In this document: piece by piece, positions 54,749-61,139 of the stretch
Numbering within the stretch: the stretch's first letter is position 1
Layout of the letters: the number at the start of each line of letters is the position of its first letter
NCBI RefSeq assembly: GCF_011764545.1
Contig: NZ_AP022870.1
Coordinates: forward strand, 3,208,001 to 3,272,000
Direction: 5' to 3'
DNA from: Phytohabitans flavus
GTDB taxonomy: Bacteria > Actinomycetota > Actinomycetes > Mycobacteriales > Micromonosporaceae
Length of the DNA: 64,000 nucleotides
The notes under the pieces: generated by a model
Databases searched by the model: none
Told to the model about the DNA's origin: nothing
What the model saw: the letters and a program-made list of their open reading frames with translations, nothing else
Made by a program: the position numbers and the translations under genes

Positions 54749-55384
54749 TCAGTCCCGCTCCGCCCCGGCGGCGATGGCCCCGGCGATGACCGCCCAGGCG
54801 CTCGCGCCGGCGTCCGGCCGGCCCTGCGCCCGCTCGCCGATCCAGCCCGCCCGCCCCACCTGGGGACGCATCGACGCGGTGGCTTCGGCACCCGCGCGGG
54901 CACCGTCGGCGGCCGCGCGGAGCGCGGCGATCGGGTCGTCCCCGGCGGCACCGGCCCGGTCCCGGGACGCCAGCAGCCCGTCGAGCACCGTGCGCTGCCC
55001 CGCGTGTACACCGCCGCGGCGTGCCACGCCCGCGGCCATCACGTCGAGGGCCCCGACGACGTCCGCCGCCGCCAGCTCCGTCCGGCCGGCGAGCGCCCGC
55101 CCCGCGTCCCGCCACGCCATGCCCAGCAACGTGCCGAATGTGGACGGTGCGGCACGGCTCAACGCTCCACCGGCGCGCAGCAGAAGGGCGCCGGCGTCCC
55201 CCGCCTCGTCGCCGGCGAGCTCTTTCTCCACGGCGGCGAACCCGATCGCGAGGCTTTCACCGAGGTCGCCGTCGCCGGCCGCGGCGTCGAGCGCGGTCAG
55301 CTCGGCCCGAGCGTCGAGGACCCGGGCGCACGCATTCAGCAGCCCGGCACGCAGCCGCGTGGTGTCAAGCACGCGCTCGCTCAT
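54749..55384 (-). CDS. dhaL: Dihydroxyacetone kinase subunit DhaL
   Basis: 211 residues from ATG 55384, overlapping the DhaK stop as ATGA. The nucleotide/Mg site shows as LDAAAGDGDLGESLAIGF (about residues 33-50). Later LLRAGGALSRAAPSTFGTLL and WIGERAQGRPDAGA match DhaL. It transfers phosphate to the sugar held by DhaK. No DhaM or EI/HPr-like gene adjoins, so an ATP-dependent two-subunit kinase is likely, as in some actinobacterial tetrulose kinases. Confidence 0.9.
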   Translation of the reverse strand: MSERVLDTTRLRAGLLNACARVLDARAELTALDAAAGDGDLGESLAIGFAAVEKELAGDEAGDAGALLLRAGGALSRAAPSTFGTLLGMAWRDAGRALAGRTELAAADVVGALDVMAAGVARRGGVHAGQRTVLDGLLASRDRAGAAGDDPIAALRAAADGARAGAEATASMRPQVGRAGWIGERAQGRPDAGASAWAVIAGAIAAGAERD

Positions 55385-56376
55385 GCCGGGGCCTGGCTCG
55401 CGGTCGCGGCGGCGATCAGCGGCTCGATCGTCTCGTCCAGGTGGAGCAGGCTGATCGACGCGCCGGCCATCTCCAGCGATGTCGCGTACTCCCCGACGAA
55501 GACGTGGCGCGGCACGATCCGCGCCTTCTCCAGTAGCTGGTGCACCGCGCGGTAGATGATGTACAGCTCCTCGCGGGGTGTGGCACCGAGGCCGTTGACG
55601 AGCACCGCGACCTCGTCGCCTGCGGCGAGGGACAGCTCGGCGACAAGTTGCGGCACCATCTCGTGGGCGAGTTCGTCCACTGTGACCAGTGGGCCGCGCC
55701 GGGTGCCGGGCTCGCCGTGGATGCCCGTGCCGATTTCCATCTCGTCGGCCGCCAGCGCGAAGTTGGGCGTACCGACGGTGGGCAGGATCGCGCCGGAGAG
55801 GGCGACGCCGATGCTTCGCGTACGGTCGAGGGTGTGCCGGGCCAGCGCGGCGACGTCGGCCAGGCTCCGGCCGGCACGCGCGGCCAGACCCGCCACCGCG
55901 TAGCCGAAGAAGATGCCGGCGATGCCCCGCCGCTGGTCCGCCTGCTCCGCCGGTGCGGAGAGGATGTCGTCGGCGCCGCGCACCGACTCGACGGTGATGC
56001 CGTAGTCGCTCGCGAGATCCGCCGCGGCCTCGAAGTTGATCCGGTCGCCACCGTAGTTGCCGTACAGGTAGAGCACGCCCTCGCCGGTGTCGATAGCCCT
56101 GGTGACCGACAGCATGACGTCCGCGCTCGGCGAGGCGAACATGTTGCCGACCGAGCAGCCATCGGCGAGCCCGCGCACCACGTACCCGACGAACAGCGGC
56201 AGGTGGCCGGAGCCGCCGCCGGTCGCGATCGCCACCCTCGGCCGCTCCGGACGGTCGGCGCGGACCACCGCGCGGGGCTCGTCGGGCAACCGGCGCACCT
56301 GGCCGGGATGGGCCAACAGCAGACCTTCAAGGGCCTCGTCGGCGAAGCGCTCCGGGTCGTTGAGAAATTTACGCAT
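55381..56376 (-). CDS. dhaK: Dihydroxyacetone kinase subunit DhaK
   Basis: 331 residues from ATG 56376 with GAAGGGAA ahead. It has GGGSGHLPLFVGYV near residue 55, the GNYGGDRINFEAA segment, and the catalytic His of GTGIHGEPG that binds the substrate covalently as a hemiaminal. DhaK enzymes phosphorylate dihydroxyacetone or related keto-sugars such as erythrulose. In this cluster it may handle a small keto fragment released by an aldolase, or dihydroxyacetone made from formaldehyde; both are inference. Followed by the coupled dhaL; HD-domain paralog 2 lies 35 bases upstream. Confidence 0.9.
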   Translation of the reverse strand: MRKFLNDPERFADEALEGLLLAHPGQVRRLPDEPRAVVRADRPERPRVAIATGGGSGHLPLFVGYVVRGLADGCSVGNMFASPSADVMLSVTRAIDTGEGVLYLYGNYGGDRINFEAAADLASDYGITVESVRGADDILSAPAEQADQRRGIAGIFFGYAVAGLAARAGRSLADVAALARHTLDRTRSIGVALSGAILPTVGTPNFALAADEMEIGTGIHGEPGTRRGPLVTVDELAHEMVPQLVAELSLAAGDEVAVLVNGLGATPREELYIIYRAVHQLLEKARIVPRHVFVGEYATSLEMAGASISLLHLDETIEPLIAAATASQAPA

Positions 56377-56411
56377 GGGACGGCACGGCTTCCCTTCAGC
56401 TATGCGGACGC

Positions 56412-56981
56412 TCAGCCGAAGGTCGGCTCGCGCCCGAACACCTCGTGGACCATCGGCTCGAAGTGCTCCATCGGCAGGTTGTCGTAGTCGGGGTCGAAGC
56501 AGTTCTCGTCGTAGTTCTCGCAGAAGTACACGGCGTCGTCGAACCACTCGTGACCGCGGAACCGCTCACGCACGTTCCGGTCGCCGCCGACGAAGTGCGC
56601 GTAGTAGTACATCGAGAAGATCGGGTGGTTCCTGAGGATCCACGTGATCCGGGGCGACACGAACGGCTTGATGACCGCGGCGGCGAGCTCGCCGTGCGAG
56701 TACGGCGCCAGGATGTCGCCGATGTCGTGGATCAGTGCGGCGACGACGTAGTCGGTCTCCTCCCCCGCCCGGAAGGCGCGGGTGGCCGACTGAAGGGAGT
56801 GTTGGGTCCGGTTCACCTGGTACCCGCCGACGCCCTCCTCCTCTATGGCGGTCAGCGCCACGATGATGCGGTGGGGAAGCTCCGCCTTCTGCGCCCGCTC
56901 GGCGAGCTTGACGGTCGCGAACTCCTCGGGCGAGCCGTCCTGCATGCGGGTGAACGTCACGGGACGCGGGACGATATCCAT
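56412..56981 (-). CDS. HD-domain protein (PhnZ/MIOX-like), intact paralog 2
   Basis: 189 residues from ATG 56981. It aligns throughout with the protein at 37936-38486: VTFTRMQDGSPEEFATV, HSLQSATRAFRAGE, ALIHDIGDILAPYSHGE, NHPIFSMYYYAHFVGG and EPMVHEVFGREPTFG. The potential metal ligands are the His of HSLQ, the His-Asp of IHDIGD, the His of SHGE, the His of RNHP and a later Asp. This ordering matches HD-type diiron oxygenases (PhnZ, MIOX) as well as phosphohydrolases. It heads the operon with dhaK and dhaL and is divergent from CMD-like paralog 2. Confidence 0.8.
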   Translation of the reverse strand: MDIVPRPVTFTRMQDGSPEEFATVKLAERAQKAELPHRIIVALTAIEEEGVGGYQVNRTQHSLQSATRAFRAGEETDYVVAALIHDIGDILAPYSHGELAAAVIKPFVSPRITWILRNHPIFSMYYYAHFVGGDRNVRERFRGHEWFDDAVYFCENYDENCFDPDYDNLPMEHFEPMVHEVFGREPTFG

Positions 56982-57122
56982 GGCACTCTCCGTAGCTAGA
57001 GCTTCACGTGGGGGCGCCGCGCGGCCGCGACAGGGCCCACGATTTCCGCGATCCACGCGGATTGTATAGGATTTTTGATCTCCTGGTCAACGGCGCAGCG
57101 CGGTGGCACACGTCCTGGACTT

Positions 57123-57137
57123 GATACGATTTCGTAT
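57123..57137. promoter_or_regulatory. Palindrome upstream of the CMD-like pair, same core as the LysR-gene site
   Basis: GATACGATTTCGTAT contains a perfect palindrome ATACGA-TT-TCGTAT (57124-57137). It lies 74 bases before the CMD-like start and about 140 bases before the HD-protein start. Only one base differs from the core at 47658-47672. Just upstream another AT-rich run, GATTGTATAGGATTTTTGATC-like (57060-57080), may be the promoter or a second site. Confidence 0.55.
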
Positions 57138-57210
57138 TGTACGGTCACGGTGCCGGCGCTGACCGAGCGCGCCGCTTTCACCCATCCCATGACGCCCAGG
57201 AGGCCGCGCC

Positions 57211-58080
57211 ATGACCGAGTTGAGCGAGGGTCTCGACCTGTCGGCCATCGACTCGATCTCGCCCGAGGAGGTCCAACAGAACCTCGCGCACATCTGGAGC
57301 TGGCGAGGCCCGCTCTACGAGACGTACGCGATGAGCCTTTACATCGACTACGCCCCGGACTTCGGCAAGCTCTCCCGCTGGAGCGGCGACGTCTTCGGCC
57401 GGCGCTCAGGCTCGCGCAACGTCATCCTGGCCAGCGCGCAGAACATCCACAGCTACATGATGATGGGCTGGGAAACGGGTCTGCGCAACGAGTTCTACGT
57501 CTTGTGGCGCAACGGGATGTCGAAGGAGGACGTGCTCGAACTGGTCATGTTCTCCCAGATGTACGCGGGCATGCGCGGCCTCGGCCACGTCTACCACGCG
57601 GTCGGCGACCTGCTGCCGATCTGGGCGCCGCCGAAGGAGCCGGCCGTGTACCCCGAGGGCTGGGCGGCCGACCCGGAGGCGTTCAAGTGCGGCCTCGACC
57701 TGAGCACCCGCGAGCTGACCGACTCCGACGTAGCCAACCTCACCGAGTGGTACGAGCGGACCATCGGCTACGTACCGAAGTCGATCAAGTTTGGTATCAA
57801 GCGCAACCCGAAGTTCGTCAAGCTCAACCGGGCCCGCTGGGAAGTCACCCTCAAGACGACTCCCAAGCAGCTCGCGCCGTACCTCATGCTGCGCCACCAC
57901 ACGATCACCGGCTCGATCGAAGGTCTTCGGGAGTCCGCCCTGCTCGGCAAGGCCTGGGGCATCACGCCCGATCTCATCGTGCGCGCGGTCACCAACACCG
58001 CCATGTACTTCACCCACTTCGAGGGGCTGTACGCGGTTGAGGAAGCACTCGAGGACATCCTCGAAAACTGGGACAAGTGA
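57211..58080 (+). CDS. CMD-like protein, paralog 2
   Basis: 289 residues from ATG 57211. All family blocks are present: IWSWRGPLYETYAMSLYID, NIHSYMMMGWETGLRNEF, WRNGMSKEDVLELVMFSQMY, AGMRGLGHVYHAVGDLLP and LRHHTITGSIEGLRESALLG. It is followed 14 bases later by paralog 3, the most similar copy, so the pair is a recent tandem duplication and may form a heteromer. Paralog 1 at 45.2 kb is more distant. It is soluble, with no signal peptide or Cys pair. Divergent from HD-domain paralog 2. Confidence 0.75.
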   Translation: MTELSEGLDLSAIDSISPEEVQQNLAHIWSWRGPLYETYAMSLYIDYAPDFGKLSRWSGDVFGRRSGSRNVILASAQNIHSYMMMGWETGLRNEFYVLWRNGMSKEDVLELVMFSQMYAGMRGLGHVYHAVGDLLPIWAPPKEPAVYPEGWAADPEAFKCGLDLSTRELTDSDVANLTEWYERTIGYVPKSIKFGIKRNPKFVKLNRARWEVTLKTTPKQLAPYLMLRHHTITGSIEGLRESALLGKAWGITPDLIVRAVTNTAMYFTHFEGLYAVEEALEDILENWDK

Positions 58081-58094
58081 CGGAGGAGTATCCA

Positions 58095-58949
58095 ATGGCC
58101 AGAAGCGAGGGCCTCGACCTCAACAACATCGACGAGACGAGCGTCGAGGAAATCGACGACGCGCTCATCCACGTGTGGAGCTGGCGCGGCCCGCTCTACG
58201 AGATGTACGCGACGAGCCTGCAACTGGACAACGCCCCCGACTTCGGAAAGATCTCCCGCTGGGCGTCCGACCTCTTCGGCCGCCCGGCCGGCGAGCGCGC
58301 GGTGGTCCTGCAGAGCTGCCAGAACATCCACAGCTACATGATGCTGGGCTGGGAAACGGGCATCCGCAACGAGTTCGTCACCCTGTGGCGCAACGGGATG
58401 TCCAAGGAGTCACTCCTCGAACTCGTGATGTTCTCCCAGATGTACGCCGGCATGCGCGGTCTCGGCCACGCGTACCACGCCATCGGTGACTTCCTGCCGG
58501 CCTGGTCGCCGCCGAAGCAGGAAGTGCTGTTTCCGCTGGGCTGGGAGGCCGACCCGGAGGCATTTAAGTGCGGGCTCGACCTCAGCACGCGCGAGCTGAC
58601 CGACAAGGACGTCGAAAACCTCACCGGCTGGTACGAGCGGACGATCGGCTACCTGCCGAAGTCGATCCAGTTCGGCATCAAGCGCAACCCCAAGTTCGTC
58701 AAGCTCAACCGGGCCCGCTGGGAAGTCACCCTGAAGCAGACCCCCAAACAGCTCGCGCCGTACCTGATGCTGCGCCACCACACGATCACCCAGTCGGTGG
58801 ACGGTCTGCGGGAGTCCGCGCTGCTGGCCAAGGCGTGGGGCGTCGACTCGGACCTCATCATCCGGGCGATCACCAACACGGCGATGTACTTCACCGGTTT
58901 CGAGGGCCTGTACGCCGCCTACGAAGCCGTCGACGACCTCCTCGACTGA
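58095..58949 (+). CDS. CMD-like protein, paralog 3
   Basis: 284 residues from ATG 58095, seven bases after GGAGGA; GTG 58077 is an in-frame alternative that overlaps the previous stop. The protein begins MARSEGLDLNNIDETS and repeats the family blocks (VWSWRGPLYEMYATSLQLD, NIHSYMMLGWETGIRNEF, AGMRGLGHAYHAIGDFLP, LRHHTITQSVDGLRESALLA). The central block LTDKDVENLTGWYERTIGYL is nearly identical to paralog 2. Function unknown. Ends 81 bases before repeat element copy 4. Confidence 0.75.
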   Translation: MARSEGLDLNNIDETSVEEIDDALIHVWSWRGPLYEMYATSLQLDNAPDFGKISRWASDLFGRPAGERAVVLQSCQNIHSYMMLGWETGIRNEFVTLWRNGMSKESLLELVMFSQMYAGMRGLGHAYHAIGDFLPAWSPPKQEVLFPLGWEADPEAFKCGLDLSTRELTDKDVENLTGWYERTIGYLPKSIQFGIKRNPKFVKLNRARWEVTLKQTPKQLAPYLMLRHHTITQSVDGLRESALLAKAWGVDSDLIIRAITNTAMYFTGFEGLYAAYEAVDDLLD

Positions 58950-59142
58950 GCGGCGGATCAGGCTGCGGGAGCGTGGGCGGAAGTCAACGTCTGTCCAAGA
59001 CCACTCCCTCCGGATCCCACTCCCTAACAGAGATTTGAGCTACCGCGATGTCCGCGGTGGTCCAGACCGCTGCTCCCGCGGCCTCACCCTCCGCGTCACA
59101 CAACCCAACCCGGCCGCCGCCGCGGCCGGACGCTATCCGGCA

Positions 59143-59190
59143 GATCGTGGTACTTGGCTGTTGCTATAGGCACAGCCAAGTACCACGATC
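59143..59190. repeat. 48-bp palindrome family, copy 2
   Basis: Perfect 19-bp arms GATCGTGGTACTTGGCTGT and complement, loop TGCTATAGGC. Compared with the copy at 32554-32601, T-to-C and A-to-G changes in one arm are matched by compensating changes in the other. Confidence 0.82.
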
Positions 59191-59221
59191 GCTCACGTTC
59201 CCCAACCTCGATCGCGCCAGC

Positions 59222-59269
59222 GATCGTGGTACGTGGGTGCCCCTCCAGGGGCAGCCACGTACCACGATC
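59222..59269. repeat. 48-bp palindrome family, copy 3
   Basis: Outer arms GATCGTGGTACGTGG and complement, then a G-G mismatch and an inner TGCCCC/GGGGCA stem. Same total length as the other two copies and the same ten-base ends; the inner part has diverged but stays paired. Confidence 0.8.
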
Positions 59270-59472
59270 TGCCTGATGGTGTCCCGCTGTAGCGTCGATC
59301 AAGGAAAATCCGCGGCCGCAGGCCACGATCGGCGTCTTTGCGCGGGCCACGCCGGCCTGGGGTTGGCTTGTGTATCGCGGAGGGTGAGGCCGCGGGAGCA
59401 GCGGTCCGGACCACCGCGGACATCGCGGTAGCTCAAATCTATTGTGGACGGATCTGCGGTAAGAGGCAGGGC

Positions 59473-60447
59473 CTAGGAAGCGGCGGGTTGCGGTATCGGG
59501 GCGGCAAGCTGAGCGGCGACAGCGCCCACCGTCTCGTCGAGCACCTCGGCGCCCTCGACGAGCAGGCGCGAGATCTGCTCGATCCCGGACGGCGATGGTG
59601 TCACCAGCGGCGGGCGGACGAAGCCGGAGCCGATCAGGCCGGCCTGCGCGAGGACCCACTTCGCCGGCGCCGGGTTGGTCTCCACGAAGATCAGGTCGAC
59701 AAGCGGGTGCAACGCGTAGTGCAGTGCCTGGGCGGTCTCCAGGTCGCCGGCGTCGGCCGCGTCGAACATCCGCGCCACCGCGCCGGGCGCGATATTGGCG
59801 ACCGCGCTCACGAAGCCGATGCCGCCGAGCGAGAGCAGCGGCAGGCAGAGCAGCTCGATGCCGGACCAGACCAGCGTGTCCCGGCCCGCGGCGTAGAAGA
59901 CGCGGGAGAAGTGCTCGAAGTCCTTTGTGGTCTCCTTGACGCCCACCACGTTGGCGAAGTCGCGCCGCAGCCGCGCGATCGTCTCCGGGGCGATGTCGAC
60001 CGCGGTGCGGGACGGCACGTTGTAGACGACGATCGGCAGGTCGGGAAACTCCCGCGCGACCGTCGAGTACCAGGCGTAGAGGCCATGCTGGGTCGGGCGC
60101 GCGTAGTACGGCGTGATGACGAGCACCGCGTCAGCGCCCATCTCCCGGGCGGCCGCGGTCAGCCGCAGTGTCTCGTCGAGCGTCGCCGCGCCGGTGCCGG
60201 GCAGGAATGGGATCTCGTCGGCGGTCTCCTCGCTGACCACCCGCATCGCGGCGATCCGCTCGTCGGCGCTGAGCGCGCTCGGCTCGCCGGTGGAGCCGCC
60301 GATGGAGATGCCGTGCGAGCCGTTGGCCCGCTGCCACCGGACGAGCCGCCGCAGCCCCTCGGTGTCGAGCTCGCCGCCGGCGGTGAAGGGTGTGACGACC
60401 GGTGCGATCGACCCGCGGATCGTCGCCGGGTTTGCGCGAAACCTCAC
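59473..60447 (-). CDS. Dihydrodipicolinate synthase (DapA) family aldolase/lyase
   Basis: 324 residues from GTG 60447, overlapping the GntR stop as GTGA. Family motifs: GISIGGSTGEPSALSADE (carboxylate-binding GSTGE), YNVPSRTAVDI (catalytic Tyr) and VVGVKETTKD (Schiff-base Lys, about residue 175). Outside lysine synthesis this family includes aldolases and hydratase-aldolases that release pyruvate from ring-cleavage products. The position behind a GntR gene and an FAH fusion supports a catabolic role. Last gene of the minus-strand operon; repeat copy 4 follows. Confidence 0.87.
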   Translation of the reverse strand: MRFRANPATIRGSIAPVVTPFTAGGELDTEGLRRLVRWQRANGSHGISIGGSTGEPSALSADERIAAMRVVSEETADEIPFLPGTGAATLDETLRLTAAAREMGADAVLVITPYYARPTQHGLYAWYSTVAREFPDLPIVVYNVPSRTAVDIAPETIARLRRDFANVVGVKETTKDFEHFSRVFYAAGRDTLVWSGIELLCLPLLSLGGIGFVSAVANIAPGAVARMFDAADAGDLETAQALHYALHPLVDLIFVETNPAPAKWVLAQAGLIGSGFVRPPLVTPSPSGIEQISRLLVEGAEVLDETVGAVAAQLAAPIPQPAAS

Positions 60448-61139
60448 CGCCGGCCGCCGACCGGCTGCGAGGTGGCCGAGTGGCGCTCGAGGAACCTTTG
60501 TGCGGTGCGCATCCGGTGCGCCCGCGCGTAGTCCTCGATCTTTGTCGGCGTCGACTGGTTTTCGATCAGGTCGATGAGCCGGGTGTGCTCGGCGACCGCC
60601 TGCTGGGCACGCTCGGGGATGAACGCGAACGAGGAGCTCCGGATGCCGCGCACCCGCTCCCACTCCCGATCCACCAGGCCGAGCAGGTAGGTGTTGGGGC
60701 AGGCGCGGTAGAGCGTTTCGTGCAGCTCCTGGTTGAGGTTGCTGAAGCCGACCGGGTCGAGCCGCTCGAGGCTGCGCGCCATCGACTCGTTGAGCTTGCG
60801 CGCCGCCTTGATCTCCTTCTTGCCGAGGTGGGGCGCGGCGAGCGACGTGGCGGTGGCTTCGAGGATGGCGAGAGTCTCCATCGTCTCGCCATACGCCGTC
60901 GCGTCGACGCTGCGGACGGTGGCGCCGACGTTTCGCTTGAAGTCGACGTAGCCCTCGGCTTCGAGGCGCCGCAGTGCCTCGCGCACCGGGACAGCGCTGA
61001 CGCCGATCTCGGCGGCCAGGCGGTCGAGCACCAGCCGGTATCCGGGCCCGAACGTGCCGTCGAGGATCCGCGCGCGGATCACTTCGTACGCGACCTCGGC
61101 CTTGGAGCCCTGTGCGACCCGCCCCGTCGTCGATGTCAT
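60444..61139 (-). CDS. GntR family transcriptional regulator (FCD/FadR type)
   Basis: 231 residues from ATG 61139 (coupled ATGA to the upstream gene). The winged helix is at about residues 12-75 (YEVIRARILDGTFGPGYRLV, then VPVREALRRLEAEGYV). The FCD domain follows, with the expected Asp/His metal positions in FSNLNQELHETLYRAC and AVAEHTRLIDLIE. FCD regulators usually repress catabolic operons until they bind a carboxylate intermediate. It is embedded between its likely targets, and the palindromes of this cluster are its candidate operators. Confidence 0.9.
   Translation of the reverse strand: MTSTTGRVAQGSKAEVAYEVIRARILDGTFGPGYRLVLDRLAAEIGVSAVPVREALRRLEAEGYVDFKRNVGATVRSVDATAYGETMETLAILEATATSLAAPHLGKKEIKAARKLNESMARSLERLDPVGFSNLNQELHETLYRACPNTYLLGLVDREWERVRGIRSSSFAFIPERAQQAVAEHTRLIDLIENQSTPTKIEDYARAHRMRTAQRFLERHSATSQPVGGRR

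Larger units (their letters stand above)
59031..59440. repeat. Inverted-repeat element, copy 4 (410 bp)
   Basis: Ends AGATTTGAGCTACCGCG (59031) and CGCGGTAGCTCAAATCT (to 59440) are exact inverted copies, and the shared module continues inward for about 75 bases on both sides. Two 48-bp palindromes lie inside. The element fills the gap between the convergent CMD-like and DapA-family genes. It encodes nothing, although its module can be translated as a short Arg/Ser-rich peptide in either direction. Confidence 0.87.

Noticed and set aside
59143..59269. Two close palindromes resembling a minimal CRISPR array
   Set aside because: Only two units about 30 bases apart, each a full hairpin that differs internally; no cas genes.
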